64,000 nucleotides of DNA, from NCBI RefSeq assembly GCF_900101115.1, contig NZ_FNFU01000005.1, positions 149,060 to 213,059 on the forward strand, in the 5' to 3' direction. A program made the translations under genes and the position numbers. Of this stretch, positions 36,372 to 45,659 are shown one piece after another. Source of the stretch: Cryobacterium psychrotolerans (lineage in GTDB: Bacteria > Actinomycetota > Actinomycetes > Actinomycetales > Microbacteriaceae). How positions within the stretch are numbered: position 1 is the stretch's first letter; each line of letters starts with the position of its first letter. The notes beneath the pieces are model-generated. The model was given only the letters and a program-made list of their open reading frames with translations, was not told where the DNA came from and made no database searches.

Positions 36372-36446
36372 CGCCGAGATTGACGGTTCCGGTCGAGTTT
36401 GCCCGGCACACCAGTCAAACTCGACCGCAACAGGCAACCTCGGCGG
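36372..36446. repeat. 75-bp dispersed palindrome, copy 1
   Basis: The element begins CGCCGAG and ends CTCGGCGG. Inner arms TTCCGGTCGAGTTTG and CAAACTCGACCG can pair. It lies between the sugar-binding-protein gene and the AbiEi-like gene. It has the same length and ends as the copies at 37539 and 45528. Confidence 0.85.
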
Positions 36447-36544
36447 CACTAGCAGCCTCCTCCCGAGGATGCCGCGCCTGATCTTTGTGCACAGCTCGGC
36501 ACCGCCACGCCGCCGCGACCAGGGCGCCTTGCATGATCGTCGGC

Positions 36545-37531
36545 ATGGACAGCCGCGATCTCCCAACGCAGGCGGAGCTTGAGCTCACGCGCGACCAGGC
36601 CCTGGTCGGGCTGGACGGCCGGGCACTGCGCCGGGCACATCAGAACGGCGAGAAGAACCGCCTCTCGCGTGGCGTGTACCTTTCAGCTCGAGTGTGGGAC
36701 GCAGCGGATGACGACGCCCGGTACCTCTTGCGGGTGAAGTCCGTCGTGCTGACCAGGCAGGCGCGCCCAGTGCTCTCACATTTCTCGGCCGCGCGGGTCT
36801 GGGGCATTCCCATCCTCGGGTCCTGGCCCCGCGAGGTTCACCTGATGGCCCGCGGCGGAGGGACTCGAGGGTCGAAGTACGGCATCGTCTGGCATCACGA
36901 TTCGCTGCCGGACGATGAGGTCACGGACATCGACGGCTTCCTCGTGACCAGCAGGCTGCGCACGCTCGTCGACCTGGCTCGGAGCACCCGGTTCCTCTCG
37001 GCCGTGGTGAGCCTGGACGCCGGGCTCAGCGCCGCATACCGGCTGCCTGATGGGCAGCGCGACCGCGACATCGCCAAAGGAGAGCTCGTCGAAGCCGTCG
37101 CGCGCCTCGGCTCAGTTCGCGGATGTCGCGGCGCTCGGCTGGCCGCCGGCTTCGCGGACGGGCTGTCGGGCTCTCCGGGCGAATCCGCGAGCCGCGCGAA
37201 CATCTTCCTGTCCGGCTTCCCGGCCCCGCTTCTGCAGGTGTCCTACCCACGAATCGAAGGTGGGGAGGACATCGTCGATTTCACCTGGGAGGCGCGGCAC
37301 CATGTTCGCAGGGTCCCGGTCCTCGGAGAGTTCGACGGCAAGGTCAAGTACACCCGCAACGAATACACACACGGACTCCCGATCGAAGAAATCGTCTGGC
37401 GGGAGAAGGTTCGCGAAGACCGGCTCCGCGCCCCCGGACGCGGAATGGTCCGCTGGCTGTGGGATGTCGCGTTGAATCCCGTCGCTCTCCGGGCACGATT
37501 AATCAATGCCGGACTGAGGCCGGAGCGATGA
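36545..37531 (+). CDS. AbiEi-like N-terminus with nuclease-like C-terminus, unknown role
   Basis: The 328-residue protein starts with a winged-helix-like region resembling AbiEi-type antitoxin domains (QALVGLDGRALRRAHQNGEKNRLSRGVYL). The C-terminal third has DFTWEARHHVRRVPVLGEFDGKVKY, then EKVREDRL and RWLWDV, a pattern seen in many actinobacterial proteins with a Vsr/DUF559-like endonuclease fold. No toxin partner gene is adjacent. The start is uncertain: ATGs at 36533 and 36545 both lack a clear ribosome-binding site. The gene is bracketed by two palindrome copies. Confidence 0.65.
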   Translation: MDSRDLPTQAELELTRDQALVGLDGRALRRAHQNGEKNRLSRGVYLSARVWDAADDDARYLLRVKSVVLTRQARPVLSHFSAARVWGIPILGSWPREVHLMARGGGTRGSKYGIVWHHDSLPDDEVTDIDGFLVTSRLRTLVDLARSTRFLSAVVSLDAGLSAAYRLPDGQRDRDIAKGELVEAVARLGSVRGCRGARLAAGFADGLSGSPGESASRANIFLSGFPAPLLQVSYPRIEGGEDIVDFTWEARHHVRRVPVLGEFDGKVKYTRNEYTHGLPIEEIVWREKVREDRLRAPGRGMVRWLWDVALNPVALRARLINAGLRPER

Positions 37532-37538
37532 GCCGGGG

Positions 37539-37613
37539 CGCCCACTTTGAGGCTTCCGGTCGAGTTTGCCCCGCGTACCGGGCAACCTCGACCGGAACGG
37601 TCAAACTCGGCGG
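37539..37613. repeat. 75-bp dispersed palindrome, copy 2
   Basis: The element begins 7 bp after the stop of the AbiEi-like gene. Its left outer arm is diverged (CGCCCACTTTG) and its right end is intact (CAAACTCGGCGG). Its centre, TTTGCCCCGCGTACCGGGCAA split around CGTA, still folds. Length is again 75 bp. Confidence 0.85.
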
Positions 37614-37773
37614 GCGGGACGAAGGACGGGCGTGGTGGCGGAGGGCCGCCGCATCCGGTAGTCTGGGCAGGTTGTCTGTGCGCCGGATTCCCGGCCTCCG
37701 CGTTCAACACATGTCACAACCCTCCTGTTGCAGAGATTCTGCAGCCGTTTAGTCCGAAGGAGGTGGGTTAGTC

Positions 37774-38367
37774 ATGCACCAGTACGAATTGATGGTTATC
37801 CTCGATCCCGAGATCGATGAGCGCACCGTAGCTCCCAGCCTTGACAAGTTCCTCAACGTTGTTCGCAACGATGGTGGAACCATTGACAAGGTTGATGTCT
37901 GGGGTCGTCGTCGTCTCGCGTACGAGATCAACAAGAAGTCCGAAGGCATCTACGCCGTCGTCGATTTCACCGCGAACGCATCCGCAACGGCCGAGCTCGA
38001 CCGTCAGCTGAAGCTTTCCGAAGCAGTCATGCGCACCAAGGTTCTCCGCGCCGAAGAGGGCATTGCCCAGGTCGTCGTTGCGACCAAGCTCGCCGCAGAG
38101 AAGGCCGCCCGCAAGGCTGCCAACCCCAAGGTGATTGCCGCCAAGGCTGAAGCCGCGGCTGCCGCCCCGGCCGCCAAGGTTGCCGCAGCGGTCAAGCCTG
38201 CTGCAGCCAAGGCCGACGCTACCGAGGCTCCGGCCAAGGCAGAGGTCAAGGCCGAGGCCAAGACCGAAGCGAAGGCCGACGCCAAGGTTGCCGCTCCGGC
38301 CGCCAAGGTTGCCGCAGCAAAGCCCGCAGCCGCCAAGGCTGACGCCGACAAGGCAAGCGACAAGTAG
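37774..38367 (+). CDS. rpsF: Ribosomal protein bS6 with long Ala/Lys tail
   Basis: Residues 1-96 are standard bS6 ([39 protein letters not shown]). Residues 105-197 are a low-complexity extension rich in Ala, Lys and Glu with repeats such as APAAKVAAA and [13 protein letters not shown]. The tail nearly doubles the normal length of about 100. AAGGAGG precedes the ATG. It starts the rpsF-ssb-rpsR-rplI unit. Confidence 0.95.
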   Translation: MHQYELMVILDPEIDERTVAPSLDKFLNVVRNDGGTIDKVDVWGRRRLAYEINKKSEGIYAVVDFTANASATAELDRQLKLSEAVMRTKVLRAEEGIAQVVVATKLAAEKAARKAANPKVIAAKAEAAAAAPAAKVAAAVKPAAAKADATEAPAKAEVKAEAKTEAKADAKVAAPAAKVAAAKPAAAKADADKASDK

Positions 38368-38370
38368 CCC

Positions 38371-38874
38371 GTGGCCGGCGAGACCGTAATCACCGTGGTG
38401 GGCAACCTCACCAGCGATCCGGAACTGCGTTACACGCAGAACGGGCTGGCGGTTGCCAACTTCACCATCGCATCCACTCCGCGCAATTTCGATCGCGCAG
38501 CAAACGAGTGGAAAGATGGCGACGCATTGTTCCTGCGCGCGAGCGTTTGGCGTGAATTCGCTGAGCACGTCGCCGGATCATTGACCAAGGGTTCCCGTGT
38601 CATCGCTACCGGGCGTCTCAAACAGCGTTCGTATGAGACGAAGGAAGGTGAGAAGCGCACGAGCATGGAGCTCGAGATCGACGAAATTGGTCCTTCGCTG
38701 CGCTACGCAACCGCTTCGCTCACCCGCGCGCAGTCTTCATCTCGCGGCGGCGCACCCGCCTCGAGTGGCGGCGACGAGCCCTGGGCAGCCAGCGCTCCCG
38801 CCGCACCGGCAGCAGCTTCAGGCGGAGACGTCTGGAACAGCCCGGGAAACTTCAGCGACGAGACTCCCTTCTAA
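38371..38874 (+). CDS. ssb: Single-stranded DNA-binding protein
   Basis: SSB protects single strands and recruits replication and repair proteins. The 167-residue protein has an N-terminal OB fold ([37 protein letters not shown]), a Gly/Ala/Ser linker and the acidic tip DETPF used for partner binding. It starts with GTG 3 nt after the rpsF stop, so it is co-transcribed with ribosomal genes. Confidence 0.96.
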   Translation: MAGETVITVVGNLTSDPELRYTQNGLAVANFTIASTPRNFDRAANEWKDGDALFLRASVWREFAEHVAGSLTKGSRVIATGRLKQRSYETKEGEKRTSMELEIDEIGPSLRYATASLTRAQSSSRGGAPASSGGDEPWAASAPAAPAAASGGDVWNSPGNFSDETPF

Positions 38875-38927
38875 GCCCAACCTCACGGTTGTTGGCTGAA
38901 TCACACTTTTTAGAAAGTTAGGAAATC

Positions 38928-39191
38928 ATGGCTGGAAAGTCGAGCGGCGACCGCCGCAAGCCGCTTCGCGGAGCTAAGGGTGGCAAGAACGCCGCTCCCG
39001 CGAAGTCGATCCGGGTTGGTGTCATCGATTACAAAGATGTCCCCACTCTCCGGAAGTTCATCTCCGAGCGCGGAAAGATCCGTGCCCGCCGTATCACCGG
39101 CGTCTCCGTCCAGGAGCAGCGCCTCATCGCCCGTGCCGTCAAGAACGCCCGCGAAATGGCCTTGCTGCCCTACGCGGGCTCAGGCAGGTAA
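38928..39191 (+). CDS. rpsR: Ribosomal protein bS18, zinc-free form
   Basis: The 87-residue protein has [26 protein letters not shown], the bS18 core. The N-terminal Cys residues found in zinc-binding bS18 are absent; the protein contains no Cys at all. It lies between ssb and rplI in the usual order. Confidence 0.95.
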   Translation: MAGKSSGDRRKPLRGAKGGKNAAPAKSIRVGVIDYKDVPTLRKFISERGKIRARRITGVSVQEQRLIARAVKNAREMALLPYAGSGR

Positions 39192-39200
39192 GGAGCCCTC

Positions 39201-39650
39201 ATGTCAAAATTGATTCTGACGCACGAGGTCTCCGGACTCGGTGCACCCGGCGACGTCGTTGAAGTTAAGAACGGCTTCGCCCGCAACTATCTCGTTCCCC
39301 AGGGCTTCGCTGTTGCGTGGACCCGCGGTGGCGAGAAGCAGATCAACCAGATCAAGGCAGCCCGCGTAGCCCGCGAGCACGCCACCCTGGAAGAGGCGCA
39401 GGCCCTCAAGGCGGCCCTCGAGAACACCAAGGTCAAGCTCGTCGTCACGGCCGGCCAGGGCGGACGCCTCTTCGGCTCCGTCAAGACCACCGATGTCGCC
39501 GAAGCAGTCGCGGCTGCTGGTCTCGGTGCGATCGACAAGCGCAAGATCGAGCTCAGCCCGATCAAGATGGTCGGTGAGCACACGGCGACTGTTCGTCTCC
39601 GTGACGAGCTCAGCGCCACCATCACCCTGCTGGTGGTCGCCGCTAAGTAA
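39201..39650 (+). CDS. rplI: Ribosomal protein bL9
   Basis: The 149-residue protein has the bL9 N-terminal motif [20 protein letters not shown], a long connecting helix ([17 protein letters not shown]) and the C-terminal domain. It follows rpsR by 9 nt and is followed by a hairpin terminator. Confidence 0.96.
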   Translation: MSKLILTHEVSGLGAPGDVVEVKNGFARNYLVPQGFAVAWTRGGEKQINQIKAARVAREHATLEEAQALKAALENTKVKLVVTAGQGGRLFGSVKTTDVAEAVAAAGLGAIDKRKIELSPIKMVGEHTATVRLRDELSATITLLVVAAK

Positions 39651-39667
39651 GCGACGATCTCGGCGGC

Positions 39668-39701
39668 GTAGCGGCGGATCCCCTCGGGGGTTCGCCGCTA
39701 C
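39668..39701 (+). terminator. Hairpin terminator behind rplI
   Basis: GTAGCGGCG pairs with CGCCGCTAC around an inner CCCC/GGGG stem. The trailing sequence has only a short T run (TGTTTAAG), so termination may be partly factor-dependent. Confidence 0.7.
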
Positions 39702-39787
39702 ACCTGTTTAAGGTCCACCGCTACCCCTGGACAACGCCTCCAGCGCGCCCAGTGTGGGGGTCAATTCGGGCCGACTCATAGCGGCGT

Positions 39788-39984
39788 TTATACACAGGAA
39801 TCACCAGCACACACAACGTTCAAGGCGCACTTTAGACAAGTATTTACACACAGGTGTGCATAGTTTTATTTCCTGGTCAAAAGGCATTTATTACGAAATG
39901 CTCTTAAGTTATCCCCAGATCAGTCCACAGGTTGTGCACAACTCCCACGGCGTTTCGCGCAGATTATCCACAGGCTTGTCCACA
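39788..39984. promoter_or_regulatory. Cluster of DnaA boxes upstream of dnaB
   Basis: The AT-rich 410-bp spacer holds TTATACACA (39788), TTATCCCCA (39909), TTGTGCACA (39932), TTATCCACA (39964) and TTGTCCACA (39976), all on the plus strand. TTATCCACA and TTGTCCACA are standard high-affinity boxes; the others match TTRTNCACA or differ at one position. The region should also hold the dnaB promoter. Confidence 0.7.
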
Positions 39985-40114
39985 GGGCCGTTTGGCCCGG
40001 TGCACGCCGATCCCTAGTCTGGCAACGCGGGGTTTCCCGGAGTGCGCGCGCGCCGGGCCGCGACTGTCAGCGGGTCCTGATAAACCGGTAACAAATACAC
40101 AAAAAGGAGGCGGA

Positions 40115-41500
<1,386 letters not shown>

Positions 41501-41545
41501 CTAGCCCGCCGCTGTACTGCGCTGGCAAACAGTGCAGGAGGAACC

Positions 41546-41722
41546 ATGGCCACCATCGAACGTGACGTCGTCATCATCGGCGCTGTTCTCGGAATGGCAA
41601 CCGCGTCGCGGGCGTCGCCCCCGCTACGCTACGAGGACCAGTGCAGCACCGTCGCGCACGTGGTCGGGTCCGCTACCGGTCGCGACCGCCCCCGACGTAC
41701 CGCAACGAAGGGGAAACCGTGA
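41546..41722 (+). CDS. 58-residue ORF coupled to pntAA, possible flavoprotein remnant
   Basis: A strong site (GCAGGAGGAACC) precedes the ATG. The first residues, MATIERDVVIIGAVLGMATA, look like the start of an NAD(P)/FAD Rossmann protein (ERDVVIIGAGPAG) whose glycine loop has decayed; the rest is Arg/Pro-rich and unlike any fold. Its TGA overlaps the GTG of pntAA (GTGA), so it may now act as a coupled leader. Either a gene remnant or a leader peptide. Confidence 0.5.
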   Translation: MATIERDVVIIGAVLGMATASRASPPLRYEDQCSTVAHVVGSATGRDRPRRTATKGKP

Positions 41723-42867
41723 AAGTTGGAGTGCCACGAGAGAGCCGTGAGGGTGAGCGTCGCGTCGCGGCCACACCGGAGACGGTCGGCCAGCTGAAGG
41801 ACCTTGGGGTCGAGATCCAGATCGAAGCCGGCGCCGGAACCGCGGCCGGCTACCCGGATTCTGCGTACACGGATGCCGGCGCCCGCGTCGTGCCGCAACT
41901 CGACACCGCCGGGCTCGACGTCTACTGCCACGTGCGGCCGCTCACGCCCGCACAAGCGACCGGCCTCAGCCGCGGCACGATCACGATCGGCCTGGCCTCG
42001 CCGGCCGCCGAGCTGGACACCGTGTCCGCCCTCGCCACCGCAGGCGTGACCGCCTTCGCGCTCGAATTGGTGCCGCGGATCTCCCGCGCCCAGTCGATGG
42101 ACGCGCTCAGCTCCCAGTCCCTGGTCGCCGGCTACCGCGCGGTGCTCGAGGCGGCCATCCGTTTTCCCCGGTTCTTCCCGCTCTACATGACGGCGGCCGG
42201 CACGATCCCGCCGGCCCGAGTGCTCGTGCTCGGCGCCGGCGTCGCCGGCCTGCAGGCCATCGGCACCGCCAAGCGCCTCGGCGCGCGCGTCTCCGCCTAC
42301 GACGTCCGCCCCGCCTCCGCCGACGAGGTCACGTCGATGGGCGGCACCTTCATCAACCTGGACCTCGACGCGGTCGAGGGAGCCGGCGGCTACGCCCGCG
42401 AGCTCAGCGAAGACCGGTCGGTGCGCCAGCGCGAGCTGCTCGCGCCGTACGTCGCCGCCGCGGACGTGCTCATCACCACCGCGGCCATCCCGGGCCGGCC
42501 GGCCCCGCTGCTGGTGACCGGCGCCATGGTCGCCGCCATGCGGGCCGGATCCGTCGTCATCGACCTCGCCGCCGAAACCGGCGGCAACGTCGAAGGCGTG
42601 GTCGCCGGGCAGGATGTCGGGGTCCCGACGACCGCGGGCGACGGGGCGGTGATCCTGGTCGGCATGAAGGACGCGCCATCCGCGATGCCCACCGACGCCT
42701 CCAGGCTGTACGCGAAGAACGTCGCCAACCTGCTCGCGCTGATGACCTCCGCCGACGGCATCGTCGCCCCCGATTTCACCGACGAGGTTCTCGCCGGTGC
42801 CTGTCTGACCCACGACGGCAAGGTCACACATGCGCCGACGGCCACCGCCCTGGAGGGAGAACGCTAA
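41719..42867 (+). CDS. pntAA: NAD(P) transhydrogenase alpha subunit, soluble part
   Basis: This subunit carries the NAD(H)-binding domain of proton-translocating transhydrogenase. The 382-residue protein starts VKVGVPRESREGERRVAATPE, with VLVLGAGVAGLQAIGTAKRLGA as Rossmann motif and GSVVIDLAAETGGNVEG. GTG at 41719 with GAAGGGG upstream. The alpha chain is split in two genes (AA and AB), as in many actinobacteria and alphaproteobacteria. Confidence 0.93.
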   Translation: MKVGVPRESREGERRVAATPETVGQLKDLGVEIQIEAGAGTAAGYPDSAYTDAGARVVPQLDTAGLDVYCHVRPLTPAQATGLSRGTITIGLASPAAELDTVSALATAGVTAFALELVPRISRAQSMDALSSQSLVAGYRAVLEAAIRFPRFFPLYMTAAGTIPPARVLVLGAGVAGLQAIGTAKRLGARVSAYDVRPASADEVTSMGGTFINLDLDAVEGAGGYARELSEDRSVRQRELLAPYVAAADVLITTAAIPGRPAPLLVTGAMVAAMRAGSVVIDLAAETGGNVEGVVAGQDVGVPTTAGDGAVILVGMKDAPSAMPTDASRLYAKNVANLLALMTSADGIVAPDFTDEVLAGACLTHDGKVTHAPTATALEGER

Positions 42868-43175
42868 TGGAACCGATCACACTCCTGACCGTGGTCGTGC
42901 TGTCCGTCTTCGTCGGCTTCGAGGTTGTCTCGAAGGTGTCGAGCACGCTGCACACCCCGCTGATGTCCGGCGCCAACGCGATCCACGGGATCATCCTGAT
43001 CGGCGGGATCATCGTCGCCGGACAGACGACCGAACCCGGACTGCTGGTTGTCGCCCTGGTCGCCGTCGTGCTCGCCACCGCCAACCTCGTCGGCGGCTTC
43101 GTGGTGACCGACCGGATGCTGGGGATGTTCCGGGGCCGAAAGCCCACGACCGACGCCGGGAAGGGCACCAAATGA
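42867..43175 (+). CDS. pntAB: NAD(P) transhydrogenase alpha subunit, membrane part
   Basis: The 102-residue protein has three hydrophobic segments (ITLLTVVVLSVFVGFEVV, SGANAIHGIILIGGIIV and LLVVALVAVVLATANLVGGF) and contributes to the proton channel. It overlaps the pntAA stop by one base and pntB by 4 nt (ATGA). Confidence 0.93.
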   Translation: MEPITLLTVVVLSVFVGFEVVSKVSSTLHTPLMSGANAIHGIILIGGIIVAGQTTEPGLLVVALVAVVLATANLVGGFVVTDRMLGMFRGRKPTTDAGKGTK

Positions 43176-44545
43176 GCCTGCTGTCTCCCGAATGGACGGC
43201 GATCCTCTACCTGATCGCGGCCGTCTGCTTCATCCTGGCGCTCAAGGGACTCAACTCCCCGCGCACCGCCCGGCGAGGCAACCTGATCGGCGCCGCGGGG
43301 GCCCTGCTGGCCGTCGTGACGGTGTTCCTGTCGTCGAGGCTCGAGAACATTCCGCTCATCCTCGCGGCGATCGCCGTCGGCTCGGCCATTGCCGCTCCGA
43401 TCGCCCGGCGCGTGCAAATGACCCAAATGCCTCAGCTTGTGGCCCTCTTCAACGGCGTCGGCGGCGGGGCGGCCGCGCTCGTGGCCGTGCTGGAACTCGG
43501 ACACAACGCCGACACCTGGGTGCGGGTGGCCGTGGTCTTCACGATGCTCGTCGGCGCTGTGTCCTTCTCCGGTTCCGCCGTGACGGTGGCCAAGCTCCAG
43601 GAACTCATCACCACGCGACCGGTCATCTTCCCGGGCATGCGCTGGGTGATGTCGGCCGTGCTGATCGCAGCGCTCGTCGTCGGGGGCTTCGTCATCGCCA
43701 CCGGGTCGGCCGGCTGGGCGATCGCCCTGCTGCTGCTCGGCCTCGCCGCGGGGCTCCTGCTCGTGCTGCCGGTCGGCGGGGCCGACGTGCCCATCGTCAT
43801 CTCCCTGCTGAACGCCTTCACCGGGCTCGCGGTCGCGGCATCCGGAATCGTGCTCGGCAACCTGCTGCTCGTGGTCGCCGGCACCCTCGTCGGCGCCAGC
43901 GGCACGATCCTGACCCGCGCGATGGCATCCGCCATGGGCCGCGGCGTCAGCGGGATCATGTTCGGGGCGTTCCGCGGCGGATCGACCGCCGGGTCGACCG
44001 CGCAGAGCGACCGCCCGGTGCGCTCGTCAGGGCCGGAGGACGTCGCCGTGCTCCTCGCCTACGCCCAGCGGGTCGTGATCGTGCCCGGCTACGGGCTCGC
44101 CGTCGCCCAGGGCCAGCACACCATCGCCGAACTCGCCACCACCCTCGCCGCCCGTGGGGTCGAGGTTGACTTCGCTATCCACCCCGTCGCCGGCCGGATG
44201 CCGGGGCACATGAACGTGCTGCTGGCCGAGGCGAACGTGCCGTACGAGTCGCTCAAGGAGATGGCCGAGGTCAACCCGGAGTTCAAGCACGCGGATGTCG
44301 CCCTCGTCGTCGGTGCGAACGACGTGGTCAACCCGGCGGCCAAGTCCTCTCCCGGGTCACCCATCTACGGGATGCCGATCCTCGAGGTCGGGCAGGCGCG
44401 GCAGGTCATCTTCCTGAAACGCTCGATGCGCCCCGGCTTCGCCGGGATCGAGAACGAGTTGCTCTACGACCCGAAGACCTCGCTGCTCTTCGGCGACGCG
44501 AAGGATTCGCTGACCAAGGTGCTGGGGGCCGTCAACGCCCTCTGA
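43172..44545 (+). CDS. pntB: NAD(P) transhydrogenase beta subunit
   Basis: The 457-residue beta chain has several membrane helices followed by the NADP(H)-binding domain (VVIVPGYGLAVAQGQH, IHPVAGRMPGHMNVLLAEA, GANDVVNPAA). With PntAA and PntAB it couples hydride transfer from NADH to NADP+ to proton entry, supplying NADPH. The ATG at 43172 overlaps the pntAB stop; all three genes are coupled. Confidence 0.94.
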   Translation: MSLLSPEWTAILYLIAAVCFILALKGLNSPRTARRGNLIGAAGALLAVVTVFLSSRLENIPLILAAIAVGSAIAAPIARRVQMTQMPQLVALFNGVGGGAAALVAVLELGHNADTWVRVAVVFTMLVGAVSFSGSAVTVAKLQELITTRPVIFPGMRWVMSAVLIAALVVGGFVIATGSAGWAIALLLLGLAAGLLLVLPVGGADVPIVISLLNAFTGLAVAASGIVLGNLLLVVAGTLVGASGTILTRAMASAMGRGVSGIMFGAFRGGSTAGSTAQSDRPVRSSGPEDVAVLLAYAQRVVIVPGYGLAVAQGQHTIAELATTLAARGVEVDFAIHPVAGRMPGHMNVLLAEANVPYESLKEMAEVNPEFKHADVALVVGANDVVNPAAKSSPGSPIYGMPILEVGQARQVIFLKRSMRPGFAGIENELLYDPKTSLLFGDAKDSLTKVLGAVNAL

Positions 44546-44641
44546 CCGGGCGACCTCTGTCGTTTGCCCGCCCGCTCCGGGGCCCGCACCGCCCGCGCGT
44601 AGACTGGGCCGGTACGAGATTCCGTAACGAAAGAGGTGCGC

Positions 44642-45262
44642 GTGGCGAAAGCCCAGGCAGCCGGCACCGTTGGTGCGCGGCTCGATGTCCGGTCCGGCGC
44701 GCGGTACTGGACGGTTCCCGTCATTCGTGCCGCCCTGGCCCTCATCCCGGCGGCGGTCATCACCTTCACGGCCGATCATGCCGCCCAGTTCGGGCTCCTG
44801 GTCTTCGGCGCGTTCGCCCTCGCCGGCGGCCTGCTGCTGGCCGGACTGAGTTGGCGCACGCTGGGCGACCCCCGCGAACGCATGCTCTTCGCGGTGCAGG
44901 GCGCGGTCGGCGTCGTTGCCGGAGCGCTCGCCCTCGCACTTAACGGTGGCGGGCTCGGCTTCTTCCTCTACCTGGTCAGCGTCTGGGCCGCAGTGACCGG
45001 CTTCCTCGAGCTGTACAGCGGTGTCCGCGTGCGCGGGCGGTCGGCATCCTCCCGGGACTGGATGCTCGTGGGCGGCCTGACCGCGGGGCTCTCCCTCGCC
45101 TTCCTGCTCTTGCCACCCAACGCCGTCGTCGCGGTCGGCCTGTTCGGCGCCTACCTTGTCATCCTGGGCGTGTACCTCGTCATTGCCGGCCTCTCCCTCA
45201 AGTGGGCGCCGACCGATGAGCCGGCCCCGGCATCCGTCCCCAACGATTTGGACCCTTCGTGA
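44642..45262 (+). CDS. DUF308-like membrane protein
   Basis: The 206-residue protein has six predicted helices in pairs (IRAALALIPAAVITF, FGLLVFGAFALAGGLLLAGL, GAVGVVAGALALAL, FFLYLVSVWAAVTGFLELY, GGLTAGLSLAFLLL, AYLVILGVYLVIAGL), matching the DUF308/HdeD-like pattern. Function unknown. GTG at 44642 follows AAGAGG. It overlaps the next gene by 4 nt. Confidence 0.75.
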   Translation: MAKAQAAGTVGARLDVRSGARYWTVPVIRAALALIPAAVITFTADHAAQFGLLVFGAFALAGGLLLAGLSWRTLGDPRERMLFAVQGAVGVVAGALALALNGGGLGFFLYLVSVWAAVTGFLELYSGVRVRGRSASSRDWMLVGGLTAGLSLAFLLLPPNAVVAVGLFGAYLVILGVYLVIAGLSLKWAPTDEPAPASVPNDLDPS

Positions 45263-45513
45263 CCCAGAACACCCCGCACCAGCCCAGCCGATCCGACAGG
45301 ATGAAGCCGGCCGAGCTCATCGGATTCTCCGGAGTGCTGGCACTGGTCGTCGGACTCGTCGTGCTGATGAGCACGCGCCAGGTCGTGCTGTCCGTGATCT
45401 CCCTGGGCGTCACGTTCATCGTGGTGCTCATCTCCGTCGCCATGTTCACGCTGAACATGAAGCCGAACGACGCCGAGAAGACCGACCTCGACGAGCAGAA
45501 CCACGGCGCCTAA
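45259..45513 (+). CDS. Small two-helix membrane protein
   Basis: The 84-residue protein has two hydrophobic segments (LIGFSGVLALVVGLVVLM and VLSVISLGVTFIVVLISVAMF) between a polar N-terminus and an acidic C-terminus (DAEKTDLDEQ). Its GTG overlaps the stop of the DUF308-like gene (GTGA), so the pair is probably made together. Function unknown. Confidence 0.75.
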   Translation: MTQNTPHQPSRSDRMKPAELIGFSGVLALVVGLVVLMSTRQVVLSVISLGVTFIVVLISVAMFTLNMKPNDAEKTDLDEQNHGA

Positions 45514-45527
45514 GGCCCACCGAACAC

Positions 45528-45602
45528 CGCCGAGTTTGTCCGTTCCGGTCGACCTTGCCTGGTGCGCCAGGCAAACTCGACCGGAAGTGCCAAACTCGGC
45601 GG
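45528..45602. repeat. 75-bp dispersed palindrome, copy 3
   Basis: The best-preserved copy: outer arms CGCCGAGTTTG and CAAACTCGGCGG, middle arms TTCCGGTCGA and TCGACCGGAA, and a perfect inner hairpin TTGCCTGG-TGCG-CCAGGCAA. It lies between convergent genes and could also serve as a bidirectional terminator. Confidence 0.9.
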
Positions 45603-45632
45603 ATGCGCGGATGCGCGGATGCGCGGATGCGC
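45601..45632. repeat. Octamer tandem repeat (GGATGCGC)4
   Basis: GGATGCGC is repeated four times without error directly at the right end of palindrome copy 3, sharing its last two bases. Confidence 0.9.
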
Positions 45633-45659
45633 GACTGCAGGCAAGCGGCGCGGGAGGGG

